64,000 bases of DNA from Bettongia penicillata ogilbyi (taxonomy: Eukaryota > Chordata > Mammalia > Diprotodontia > Potoroidae): positions 1,799,501 to 1,863,500 of the forward strand of contig JAJHZJ010000693.1 of the NCBI GenBank assembly GCA_023548195.1. The letters run 5' to 3'. Below the pieces are notes generated by a model, which saw nothing but the letters and a program-made list of their open reading frames with translations, had not been told where the DNA came from and did not search any database. The position numbers and the translations under genes were made by a program. Positions 47,146 through 57,510 of the stretch are shown piece by piece. Every line of letters starts with the position of its first letter. Within the stretch, counting starts at the first letter, position 1.

Positions 47146-47510
47146 TTCTCTAGGTCCTCAAGTGTAATCCTGTGTCTGAATCCCAATTTCACAGAACAGA
47201 TCCCCTTAATAAAAGAATTTGTTCTGTAAAACTTGACTCAGTCAAAAGGCCACACCCAAGGACCTCGAGGGCCAAGTGTGATCTAGAGGCCACAGGTTCC
47301 TCATCCTTAGTCACTAGTTCTCTGAGGTCCCTTCAAGCTCAAAATCCTGTGTTTCTTTGGTTTGCTAATAGGCTACTTTAAGTTCTCATAATTCTAGCTC
47401 TGTGGACTAGTTAACAAAGAAACTGGAATTGTCACGTGTTTGTGTCTTACCTGTTTGAGCCTCTGTGTTGGTTTCCTACCAATATTTGGAATTTTTTTTT
47501 GTATTTTCAG

Positions 47511-47656
47511 TGAACATTTGTCCTGTGCCTTCACGTTTTTTCTTCATGGGGAAAGTAATGTATGCACAAGTGTGGAGATTGCCCAGCACCAGCCAATTTA
47601 TCTGATTAATGAAGAGCATGTACATATGGCTCAGTCGTCCCCTGCACCATTTCAAG
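47511..47656 (+). CDS. MED13L: MED13L exon 4 (about codons 160-209)
   Basis: This 146-base exon encodes [36 protein letters not shown] and [12 protein letters not shown], which match human MED13L almost residue for residue as I recall it and differ from the paralogue MED13. It begins with the third base of a split serine codon, after TTTTCAG, and ends CAAG followed by GTAAGT, leaving phase 1 for exon 5. MED13L is the large subunit linking the CDK8/cyclin C/MED12 module to core Mediator in the nucleus. This part belongs to the N-terminal domain. In human numbering the exon starts at coding position 480. Confidence 0.97.
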
Positions 47657-47849
47657 GTAAGTGTGTTACGGTGACTTCTGAAGCATTCTTCACATTGCCC
47701 AACAAAGGACTTAAAGAGAAAGCATGACTTTAAATAAGTGGACTCTGTGAATCTTGGCCTATTATTTCACAAGGAGACATTTTACTCCAGCAGTTATTTT
47801 GAAAACTTGTCAGACTTGTGGTTAAAATACCCGCTGTTGGGAATCTCAG

Positions 47850-48330
47850 CATATCAGAGTTGGAAAAGCTGCTGAGGCCCAGCTAGTGCAACCCAGGCCT
47901 GAATAAGAATCCCTGTGATAACCTGCCCACGTGGTCAGCCACGGGATTCTGGCAGTCTCTACTGAGGAAGAACCCACTCTGTGAGAGAAATGCCATCTGA
48001 TTTTAGCTTGCTCAGATGGTTCAACAGATTTCCCTTCTATTGTAGTTCTACGTCTCTGGGTTGGAATGGGTCTCATCCTTCTTCATATAACTGAAATCTA
48101 TTGTGAGATCATTCTTCAAGTCCATTCTCAACCTCCCCAGTTCCTTCAACTGATCATTGCGTGGCATCTGGCAGGCCTTCCCCATCCTGGCCCTCTCCCA
48201 TAGACAGTGCCACAAAAGTGTGACCATGAAGAAGGAACACAATGTTCCCTCTGTAGTGTGGCCACATCACAGCTGGACTGTCATCTATTCCACACCAGTC
48301 CCAGTCCTAGGCAATACAGCTATTTGAAAC
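47850..48330 (+). mobile_element. CR1/L3 LINE 3' fragment
   Basis: ATATCAGAGTTGGAAAAGCT, AGGCCTGAATAAGAATCCCT, ATAACCTGCCCACGTGGTCA, GGAAGAACCCACTCTGTGAG, CCCCAGTTCCTTCAACTGAT, CATTGCGTGGCATCTGGCAG and TTCCCCATCCTGGCCCTCTC are in CR1/L3 3' order. Confidence 0.8.
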
Positions 48331-48400
48331 AACCTAAGAGGGCCTATTGACCCATGAATAAGAGATTTGTTCCAGGTTGCCTTTGGTTGTATGTGTAATA

Positions 48401-48690
48401 TCGGCTCTAAAGTGGTATCATTCCCAAGGACACACCTGTGAGCCCCACATCAGCAAGACTGAGGCCAGCCTCAGTGATTGCTTGAGCATGGCAGTCATGA
48501 GCCAATGGCTGAGCTGCTCAAGAGTGGTCCACATTGAGTCTGGCAAGAGTGTGAGGAGCCCCCAGGTGCAGCAGGCCACCAGATTGCCTAAGGATGGTTG
48601 AAATGGAGTGGGTCAGAGTTCCCATGCTGATCAGAGTAAGATTCCAGCCTGGAAGTAATAGGGAGAAAAGGAGACCTTGCCTTAAAAAAC
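48401..48690 (+). pseudogene. Second 7SL (SRP RNA)-derived retrocopy, diverged
   Basis: In order: ACACACCTGTGAGCCCCA, AGACTGAGGCCAG, GATTGCTTGAGCATGGCAG, GGTCCACATTGAGTCTGGCA (7SL GTGTCCGCACTAAGTTCGGCA region), GAGCCCCCAGGTGCAGCAGG, CCACCAGATTGCCTAAGGAT, GGTTGAAATGG, GTCAGAGTTCCCATGCTGAT, CAGAGTAAGATTCCAGCCTGG and AGGAGACCTTGCCTTAAAAAA. This keeps the S-domain order of 7SL and a terminal A run. It is more diverged than the copy at 37702 and keeps segments (CCACCAGATTGCCTAAGGA) altered there, so the two are independent copies. Confidence 0.78.
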
Positions 48691-49409
48691 ATGATATTGC
48701 TGAAGAAGAAAATGGATCATTTCCTACATAGTCAAAGAAGAAAAATAATTTCATATTATATCAATTAATTGACAGATCTTTAAATACAGAATTTTATTAC
48801 TTTGCAGATTGGTTAACCTGATATCAGTAATGATGGATTGTAATATTATGCACAATTAATATTAAACTTAGCGTTTTTCATTTCAGGAATGGTAGTTGTT
48901 CCATCTGGTGCATGGTGCCTTTTGGAAATGTCAGTGTTTTATTTTCTCATAAGAATTGAAAAGAGCAGACCAAAACATAGATTAATGCATATTAAATTGT
49001 AATAGCTAACTTCTTGACTGGAAATTAATGAAATTTTTTTTCATCGCCTTAATATTTGTAAAAGACTAACTTGGTCATCTTGTATGACTAACTGTATTCT
49101 GAGTCAGTGTTTTTAATCTTTTTATTTCATAATTCTCTCTCAACAATGTTATCTTTAGTTTTGTGGCACAAAGAAGTATAGCAGAAATATGCTTAAGATC
49201 AGGCAAGGCATAAAAAGATTTTCATTGACAATACTAGACTGTCATATGAATAATTAACATCTGATCAATAGTTCTTGACATTCTATAAAGCATATTTATT
49301 GATATTAATGAAAAGTGTAACAGTTGTGTTAGAAGAAGAAACACAGACCACCCTCACAGGGACCGGTTATAATTTGTCATTATCAAAATGAAAACTTTGG
49401 CCAGGTAGG

Positions 49410-49510
49410 ATTATGGATCTTGAGTTAAAAGATACATGAGATATCATCCAACCCAGCCAGTTTCAGATGACATAGTTGAGTCATTTGCCCAAGGTCACAG
49501 AAGGAGTTGG
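49410..49510 (+). repeat. CR1/L3 or MIR-like tail fragment
   Basis: GATACATGAGATATCATCCA, ACCCAGCCAGTTTCAGATGA and TTGCCCAAGGTCACAG match the common tail. Confidence 0.5.
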
Positions 49511-51059
49511 AGGCATAGCTGGCATTTGGGCTCCGTCCCTCTGCTGCAGGCTGCTCCAAGTGCACCCCCAACAGACTAGCCAGTACTGTCCTGGCAGCCT
49601 CCAGCTGATGGGAGTCCAGGACTCTGGATGCATAGTGGTCTTAGACAGTTTAGTAGAAGAACTCTTTACCAGCACACTGGTGTACTGCAAGTAAACCTGT
49701 AGGCTCTGGCTTGTTGTGTCTCTCTGTCCCCTCCTCAGGTCTTTGGGTTTGTCCCAGCTTTGATTTCTGTAATCCTTAATGAGTGGTGATATATATCTCC
49801 TTAAGATCTAAAGATGATCAAGTACTTTTTAGTATAACATAAAATAATATTTTAAGGAATCTCCATATGTTAACCACCCACTGCTGCCAAATTAATTTTC
49901 CTTATGAAGAGAACAGGCAACATGCCCCATCACACTTGATTTTAGTTTGTGTTGTAAATAAATTACTATAAAATTTAAAACACTCCAAATCATGAGATTG
50001 TGTAAACAGATCTTATAGAGATAATATTGGTTTAGACCTATAATTTTAAATTGGTGTAGGGATTCCTGGTGAGGAAATTCCTTCTACCAAGATAGATCTG
50101 CAGTCATGCAACTCAGACCTGTAGTTCCCAGGAGTCCCCTGACGGCCCTCAGAGAGTAAGAATTTACCCTGTCAAACAATCCAAGTTACTTGGACCCCAA
50201 TGACAAATCTGTCCGCTATGCTACCCTGTTTCTCATAGCAATTCTATGAATCAGTGATGTCATTGAGTAAGAATTGTTGTGGCCACATCACCTGTTTAAG
50301 AAAAAAGCCAAATCAAGGAAGCAACAAATGGAATGTTTCACTTTCAGGCCTTTTCAGAATAATGCTCCTCTTCTAAGATCTCTGTGGAACAGCTGGGTTT
50401 GCCGTGCTGGTTTCTCACTGATACTGTAAGCTGCGGAAGTACTCAGTGATGGATACCTTAATAATTCAGCACGTAGTGTTGTGGAGGAGAAATGCATCAT
50501 TAGCACCAAAGCTGCAGAAGACTGAGGCTTTAAAGCCCTCCCTGGTCTTGCAGAGTGCTAAGGGAGGGAAGCCACCCTACTGCTACTTTTTGGGTGTCAC
50601 TGTCCCTTAGCTAGTTGTGTCCCAGAGTAGCAGGAGTGTGCCCATCCCTGAGAGGCAGCAGTGGAGGCACTCCTTCCTATCCTTTGAGATTCTTGGGCAA
50701 ATTCAGACGAAACCAAAAGTAGCTTTTACTAAGAAATACACAATATTGACCTGGAAGCCAAAAAATCAAGCATATCTGCTCATTGTGTTACATAAATTTT
50801 TATTTCCTTGCTCCTTTAAAAAAAAAAATTCTTCCAAGCTAAATTCTAGAAAAAAATGGCATAAAAATTTTAAGAGCTAAAAATGCCACTTTAAATAAGT
50901 ATTTTGCAGTGACCCTACAAATATTTCAATAAAATCACAATTCAGCATTATGTTAGATTAACACACTCATTCTTTCCCATGTCATATGGTTTGTCATACT
51001 GCTCATTTGCTGTGTAGATTCCGTTTATTTCAAGTTTGTCATCTGAGAACCTCAGAAAC

Positions 51060-51665
51060 CACAGAGAGAGTATTCACACACTCTTTTTCTGACCTCTGCT
51101 ACATTGCCCATTTCATGTACTTTCAGTGCCTGGGATCTTGGCCCTGTGTGTGCTCCCTCTAATGAACACCATTACTGCTCCTCCTTTGACTTTTGTGTCC
51201 AGTGTTAAAAAGTTCTGGCTAAAAACATGCCTTGCCTCTATCCTAGTGATAAACCACTCCACTCTTGACTCTGGTGGTGCTTGTGCTACATACGTACATA
51301 CAGTCTATTGCCAGGCCATGCTCACAGTCTTTCCATCTTGCAACACTCTGCCAGACTAGGTCCTTTTGGAAGGCGGCCTCCATGCGGTGATGAGACATGA
51401 ACTTCAGCTTGAATCCCACTGTCCACAGGAAACCTTTCCTGGTTCTCTCAGCTGTTATAGCCTTCCTTCTCCAGTTACATTCCACTTATATGTAGCTTCT
51501 ATGTATCTTTTATGTCTCTTCTTCCCTTCCTCTCCCCATTATTACAGTGGGAGTTCCTTGGGACTCGGTAGTGCTTTATCTCTTTGTATCGCCAGCATTT
51601 AGCTTTTAGCTTAGCTTCTGAACCATAGGAGGCATTTAAAAATTGCTTATTGATTAGCTGGAGGA
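51060..51665 (+). mobile_element. L2 LINE 3' end
   Basis: CTTGGCCCTGTGTGTGCTCC begins a degraded L2. The clear part is AGGAAACCTTTCCTGGTTCT, CCAGTTACATTCCACTTATA, CAGTGGGAGTTCCTTGGGAC, TGTATCGCCAGCATTTAGC and AGGAGGCATTTAAAAATTGC. Confidence 0.7.
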
Positions 51666-52203
51666 AAATGAAACATTAGTGTATACCCTCTATTATATTA
51701 CAGATCACTATTTTAGCCTATTACAACATAAAGGGAGAACATCTCCTTGTCTTCTTCAATAGAAAGACTTGTGTAAAGCAGGCAGTTTACCGAGTTGTGT
51801 AGTTTATCACAGAATCACAAACTTTTAGGATTGAAGAGAATCTCAAATACCACCAGATTCAGGACATACCTGAATAAAAATCATTTTGTCTGTATTGTGA
51901 TTGAGGATCAACCATCCAACCTGATGACTGCCTGGCATGACTGACTAGATGATCACTTGAAATCTTTAATTTATTCTGCCTCAAAAAATTGATATGAGCT
52001 GAAAAGGGTATAAATAAGAGAGAACAATAGGATGAGAAATGCTTTGTGTCACTGTCATTTTCAAAGGATTTCTGAAATAGGGAAATGTGTGTATGAGAAA
52101 GTCTGTGCTTTGACCTAAAATCACCGCACATGCTGGGATGTACTAAGGACGGAGGCGTTGTTGTGATATCTTCACTGTAGCCAGGGTTTCTCTCTTCCTG
52201 TAG

Positions 52204-52398
52204 TGCTGGTGAGCCCCTATGGTTTAAATGGGACGCTGACGGGCCAGGCATATAAGATGTCAGACCCAGCCACCCGCAAGCTCATTGAGGAATGGCAGTG
52301 TTTCTACCCAATGGTGCTGAAGAAAAAAGAGGGGCGAAAGGAGGAAGAGGACTTGGGATATGATGATGATTTCCCCGTGGCAGTTGAAGTAATTGTTG
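52204..52398 (+). CDS. MED13L: MED13L exon 5 (about codons 209-274)
   Basis: This 195-base exon follows TTCCTGTAG and encodes [40 protein letters not shown], a charged segment [17 protein letters not shown], and PVAVEVIV. The spelling [10 protein letters not shown] and the acidic YDDDF stretch identify MED13L over MED13. It ends GTTG followed by GTAAGA, phase 1. The charged [12 protein letters not shown] segment is the least conserved part of the exon against my recollection of the human protein. An ATG inside (52258) is internal, not a start. Confidence 0.97.
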
Positions 52399-52742
52399 GT
52401 AAGAGACTTAATTTAAAAATAATAATTCAGATTCACCAGAAACATCCTTCATTACTTTCCTGTCTTGTTTGGTGACTCTCTTGGCACAGTGGAGCATTCT
52501 GGGTAGTTCTCTCGCCTGAAGCTCTGATGGTCCCTGTATCCCAAATGCTATTATCATCCTACCAGGCAACTTATCTAAGCACCTGCTCACTGTTGAAGGG
52601 ATGAAACATATAATTTAATGTAACATTTGATTGGCATCACTGTTTTGGCCGCTGAATGTGGATCTAAGTTATGGTGAACTGAGTAATTTTGTGGACCATT
52701 TCCAAGGTGTGTTGACTTCATTTTTACTGTCACTCCTCCTAG
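52399..52742 (+). other. MED13L: MED13L intron 5, short
   Basis: 344 bases, GTAAGA to a pyrimidine-rich CACTCCTCCTAG. No repeat recognised. Confidence 0.95.
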
Positions 52743-52931
52743 GTGGTGTTCGTATGGTGTATCCATCAGCCTTTGTTTTGATCTCTCAGAATGACATCCC
52801 AGTGTCTCAGAATGTTGTCAGTACTGGAGGTCATGTTGCCGTTGGCCAGCATGGAGTTGGAAGTATGAAAGACCCCAGCCATTGTGGGATGCCACTCACC
52901 CCACCCACTTCTCCAGAACAAGGAATCATAG
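52743..52931 (+). CDS. MED13L: MED13L exon 6 (about codons 274-337), with TPPTSP degron
   Basis: This 189-base exon encodes [20 protein letters not shown], then a variable Ser/Gly/Val linker ([20 protein letters not shown]), [20 protein letters not shown] and [12 protein letters not shown] at 52895-52921 corresponds to the conserved Cdc4 phosphodegron through which SCF-FBW7 recognises MED13/MED13L in human cells. Known family data indicate phosphorylation there leads to turnover and release of the kinase module. Its function in this species is inferred from identity of the motif. The exon ends ATAG followed by GTATGC, phase 1. Confidence 0.97.
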
Positions 52932-55362
52932 GTATGCAGAATAGAATTTCAGTTAGAAGAGGATCTGAGGAATCCTCTAGTCTTCATTTTACAGGTGAAT
53001 GAAACCGAGGCCCAGCACTAAGAAATCCTGTGGAATAATTAGAACTGGTTTTAAGCAGCAAACAAAACAAAACTACATTCCATAAAGCTCACTGGGTGAA
53101 AAGCCTTTGGAATTGTAATGAGTTCCATGGCTGCTGTATAGTATCATTTCTCAGACCAATCAAAAAGCTGCCACATTTGCATTTTTGTAACTCCCTGGTG
53201 GTGGAATCATGTTGCCATAGTATGGGGCAAATAGCTGCAACTTGAACAAGTAACATGTTAGAATACGTTGTTCTTTGTTTCATTTGCATGCCTCTTCTGT
53301 TTTGCCCAAAGTAACTGATTCAGAGTTTTACACATCCATTGGTATGTCACACGTTTTGTCCAAATGCCAGGTGGCAGAAAGTAGGCTTCCCTTTTTATAG
53401 CCAACCAGAACTGAAGTCTGTGGAGGTCAGAGCCTTTGCCCAAGTTACTACAGCCAGGGACAGAACTGGGAACAAGAGGCTGTCAGCTCATTCCTAGCTA
53501 GAATTCTGGGCATTAGGAAATTCTGCCTTTCTCAAGTCATTAGAGTTGACAGGCAGCTGGAGTGTGGGAGGAAGGAAGCCTTGTCAATATTCTCAATTGA
53601 CTGCATTGTTAGTGAACATCAATGCTGGCAGAACTCCAGTGTAGGAAATGTAGGTTTCACAGTGTTTATAGAATTTGAGAAAGTTGTTTGCTTTTTCTTC
53701 AATGGATAAGCTTGGAAATCATTTCAATTAAGGCCACTTTTGCTCCTGGGTCAGCTAACAAATTACCCTCCTAATTCTTAGTTTGTCATGCGTTAGTCAT
53801 TTTCACAAGAGAAAAGAAATTGGTCAACAAGGTTGTTAAGGTAGCCCTTACTACTTACTTCTCCCAGAAGTCTTGATCTTTCACTGAGCATTGAAATCTT
53901 ATTTATAATAGATTGCTGTCACATACCGTCCTTAATAGCTGAGCTGGAGTTTCTTCAAATACTCTAATTTGGACATCCTAAAAGGGACAGCCGAACATGG
54001 AGTCTTAGTGGATGGATATTGATAAAATTCCAAGTTTTTTTCATCCCTTCAGAAATAGTCTCTAGATTTATCGTCTAACAATGACATCTGCAAGTAGTAC
54101 CTGGTTTTTCATATCTATAGGTAAATAGTAGCAGGTATGTTAGAGCAGAGAATATATGTGCCCTGAGGATTCTGCCTGGGATTGGGGCAAATCAGTCATG
54201 AATTGTTATTATATGTTCTAATTAATGATTTAAAGCCTTACATTTAATCCCATGAATTTATATTATTCTGGAAGTAGAACTTTAGCTGTGAACCACTAAG
54301 TATAACTATTGACTTCACCATACAATAAAATTCTCCTAAAACATTCAGATAAATGCAATCATCTCCACAGGGAAAGCATAGGGGAAATCCTTCTAGGAAA
54401 TACTTCTTGTGATGGCACAGTGACCAAAATTGAAGTACTATGTTGAATTCAAAGTTTGCATCTCATCAAAGATAAAATTTTGAAAATATGAGTATACCAA
54501 CCTTAACTTAAATAAAGATTAACCAAAAATCGTGCCTAATTGCTAAATGTGGCATTTTCATAGTAATGTAAAATTACCCAAATTATACATGCTGTATATG
54601 GGGTCCCTACTTAGGCCACTGAATGCAGCCTTTAAACCCAGCAGAGTCAGACCTATTCCTCTCTCCACCTTCATTTCTATTCTGAAACCCACTATTTCAG
54701 TTGTTACAGTTTAGTGGCCATAGGACCAGAGATGATTGGGTTCATTGGGCTTCTAAATGACTTTGATAGTGTGTCTAGCTGACAAGTAAGGGCTCTGTTC
54801 AGGAGGGCTTTTCTGTTTTGGGTGAGGTTTACAAATGCCATGACTTCTCATCTGGATAGAAATTCTACTTTTTGTGTTGCTCCTGTTACAGAATAAAAAC
54901 ATCTGAACCAAATAAATGTAAAGACATGAAAAAACCACTCCTACAGTGAAGGTATAATCTACACATCAACTCTTGTAGAAAAATCAGCCAGAATTTCCTC
55001 AGTGTTGTCTCTAGTTTGTCTCCAGTTATAGAGGCGGAGCCAAGGTGCTGCAGAGGTGATCATCTTGCACAGCTTTTGTAATTTAGGAACTGCCCCGAAG
55101 AGTTACAGGCCTCTGCTTGGACAACTCCGGTATTCATTTTGACTACCTCTGTTGTTTTTGATTGGCCTCATGGGCCTCTGATCACCCCACAGATTGTTGG
55201 TGCCTTGGGGAGCCAGAGCTTGTCAGTCACTATATTTCAGCATCTAATGTGATGTCAGACACAGAGGGAGACACACCACAAATATCTGTAGAATTGAAGT
55301 GAGCTGTGTGACATCATATTATAAAATGGATAAGCTTTTATAGAAGATAACTATATATGTTT

Positions 55363-55438
55363 TATATATATATAAAACAATAAAACTATAACCATATTTT
55401 CATATATATATACACACACACACACACAAACAAACATA
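55363..55438. repeat. (TA)n/(CA)n microsatellite
   Basis: TATATATA runs, then ACACACACAC and AAACAAAC. Confidence 0.9.
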
Positions 55439-56362
55439 TAAAACCTACACTTACATATGTATGTGTGAATATATAGGTATGTGAATGCATGCGCACACAC
55501 TTACACAGTCAATCATCTAACTTCTAAATGGTTTTCCAGGAAGGTGGAAAAATTGCTGCCTTCAGAGAGATGTGTTGGAGTGGCGGGGAGGAGTCCTTGA
55601 GGAAATGAACAGGGAGGATCCACAGGATAGTAATAGCTGTGCTACATTTTGCCAAATGTATTCATGTGACGGGGCAGAACACCTTTAGCAATTACTTGGA
55701 ATACCAAAACATAGTGAATTTGTGCTGCAAACTGAAGGACAGATTCTTTGTAATAAAATACAGATTTTTCTGTTGCAAACCTGGTGAATCCATAATTAAC
55801 ATTATGCTTTCATATCAAATAGGCTAGACTAATATTGGCTTAGAAATTATCGCGGTCATTGGATTTTGTCTGGGTTGAGACATTATGAGAAAAACAACCC
55901 TAAAGCTTTAAGCAACCAGCTCTCCCAAGTTAGGGAGCCTGAGCGCCTTCCATGCCAGCAAAGAGAGCGTGTGTCCTTTGTGGAGATGGCCTCACCCAGG
56001 GTTGGAGTCCTGACACATCAGCACAAATGGGTCTGCTTGAGATGTGACCTTGGGAAGACAGGCAGAGACTATCTTCTTTTTGAGGCCACTACTGGGTTAT
56101 GTGACTGTCAAGCTCCCTCTACTGTTCCCTCCTATGTTTGAAAATTGTCTGCATTCAGACTTAAGAAACCCAACCATGCCCTTTGTGAAGGGAGGACAGA
56201 AGCCGGAGTAACTGTACTGGCTGACTCGGCTCTGCCCCCTGCAGAGAGGTCATTCCAAGTACAGAAACCAGACAGAAATCCCTGAGTGGCAGGGGGCCAG
56301 TATCTGCTGATGTTGTCAGTGATAAGTGACTTCCATATTAAACAATAGCCTTCTAGCTAGTC

Positions 56363-56590
56363 TTTTTTTTTTCATTGAAACAATTGAATTTTATCAGAAG
56401 CAGTTCAGTTAAAAGGTAAGATTGGTTTCAACAGTCTAACATGATGGGAACATTGTGAGATGAAGCCTCCAGGAGTCACACATTCACTGCTTTACTGCTG
56501 GAATTTCGGTCCCTCTTCTTCTGGTGTTCATCTTCAGTCTGTTTGGACCTAGGCTGCCCCCAGGTACCTTTTAAAGCCATGCGTGTCATG
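56363..56590 (-). pseudogene. Possible 3' end of a processed retrocopy
   Basis: A T-rich run at 56363-56373 would be a poly(A) tail on the minus strand. Upstream in sense lies about 100 bases of UTR-like text, and before that a short open frame (56580-56476) reading MALKGTWGQPRSKQTEDEHQ and ending SSSKAVNV. I do not recognise the parent protein. It lies about 300 bases upstream of exon 7. A chance T-run beside unique intron sequence is equally possible. Confidence 0.25.
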
Positions 56591-56882
56591 TGTTCACTTC
56601 ACCATTTAACTGAAGGGGGAGGACCAGCAAAACTTTAACAGGTCGGAAACCAGTGAATGCCACAGCGGTGCCCACTCCCACTCCACAAGGCCATTTTGTC
56701 CACACCAATGCTCCCTGGCCTCAGAGACATAGTCGAGAGTGTTTTTGGTGGTCAGTGTGACATGTGGGAGGAAGGCTGAGCCTCCTGACTCACATGTTTG
56801 TCTCTCTGCTAGAAGACCACTGCAGGAAATGTCCTGGTCACACGTGTCTTGTGGGACCTGCAGAGTGCTTCTGTTTTCCCAG

Positions 56883-57045
56883 GTGAAAGTGGAGGTCCTC
56901 CAAGCGTCATCAGTCACTTAGCTGCCCAGGAGGGGATGGCTACTATGCACAGTCCAAAGAGATCGGGGGAGATTCCTCCAAAACTCCACAGTCACATGGT
57001 CCACAGAGTCTGGAAGGAATGCATCCTCAACAGAACACAGCCCAA
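56883..57045 (+). CDS. MED13L: MED13L exon 7 (about codons 337-391)
   Basis: This 163-base exon encodes [40 protein letters not shown] and [13 protein letters not shown], then AA of a split lysine codon. MHSPKRSG and [16 protein letters not shown] match human MED13L. The first half is variable and one residue shorter than the human exon as I recall it. The acceptor is TTTTCCCAG. The donor is AA followed by GTAAGT, so the last exon base is A rather than the usual G, compensated by a consensus GTAAGT. Confidence 0.96.
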
Positions 57046-57309
57046 GTAAGTTTCATGTAGATACAAGACTGACATTCAGTAAGGAGGCTCCCTCCCTCTC
57101 TTTCAGTTCTGAATTTTCTGCCTTTTGACTTCAGGAGATATGATGAACAGGTATTTGACTGAATTCCATAGATTATCAGATCATAATTTATATTGAATTT
57201 TAAGTTAGAGATGGTTTCTTGAAAAAATACTTTCTTATTTCTTGAGACAGTTGCTTAGGTGAAGAATTTACATAGGCAAGACATCCACTAAGACTTTTTC
57301 CAAGATAGT

Positions 57310-57510
57310 GACAGGGGGTTTATCATTAGATAGAATACCTAACCTGGTGTCAGGAAGATCTGAGTTCAGATGTGGCATCAGACACTTTCACCAGCTTTGT
57401 GACCCTGGACAAGTCATTTACTTGTTTGCCTCTGTCACCTCTCAGGCTTTTTGTGCAGTGATGATTTAGCATAGTGCCTGGCACATAGTAGTAGCTGCTG
57501 TTATTACTAT
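57310..57510 (+). mobile_element. tRNA-type SINE in intron 7
   Basis: CTGGTGTCAGGAAGATCTGA, GTGGCATCAGACACTTTCAC, GCTTTGTGACCCTGGACAAG, TTGCCTCTGTCACCTCTCAG and TTTAGCATAGTGCCTGGCAC follow the SINE order with a MIR-like tail. Confidence 0.75.

Larger units (their letters stand above)
1..47510 (+). other. MED13L: MED13L intron before exon 4 (intron 3 by human numbering), 3' part
   Basis: This is all the sequence upstream of the first recognised exon. It ends in a good acceptor: a T-rich tract followed by TTTTCAG at 47504-47510. By human exon order, the exon encoding the residues just before Ser160 (it should end in AG, giving the split serine codon) should lie upstream. I looked for its expected peptide and did not recognise it, so the intron is probably longer than 47.5 kb here. 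The content is interspersed repeats separated by blocks with no visible feature. No convincing second gene was seen on either strand; the open frames present are short or lie in retroelements. Confidence 0.8.
47657..52203 (+). other. MED13L: MED13L intron 4
   Basis: 4,547 bases from GTAAGT to TTCCTGTAG. It contains a CR1/L3 fragment, a 7SL retrocopy and an L2 tail (all sense), plus a repeat-poor AT-rich block at 48770-49340 and mixed unassigned sequence at 49520-51050. No alternative exon was recognised. Confidence 0.9.
52932..56882 (+). other. MED13L: MED13L intron 6
   Basis: 3,951 bases, GTATGC to TTTTCCCAG. Mostly unassigned. Bases 54160-54600 are AT-rich and non-repetitive, with TTCTAATTAATGATTTAAAG. 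A TA/CA microsatellite lies at 55363-55438. A possible antisense retrocopy end lies at 56363-56590. No alternative exon was recognised. Confidence 0.9.

Noticed and set aside
47440..47727. 95-codon frame starting with ATG at 47440
   Set aside because: Exon 4 occupies 47511-47656; upstream is polypyrimidine tract and downstream is intron.
52631..53002. 123-codon frame starting with ATG at 52631 as a complete small gene
   Set aside because: Only 52743-52931 is MED13L exon 6, bounded by a good acceptor and donor; the ATG and C-terminal part are intron.
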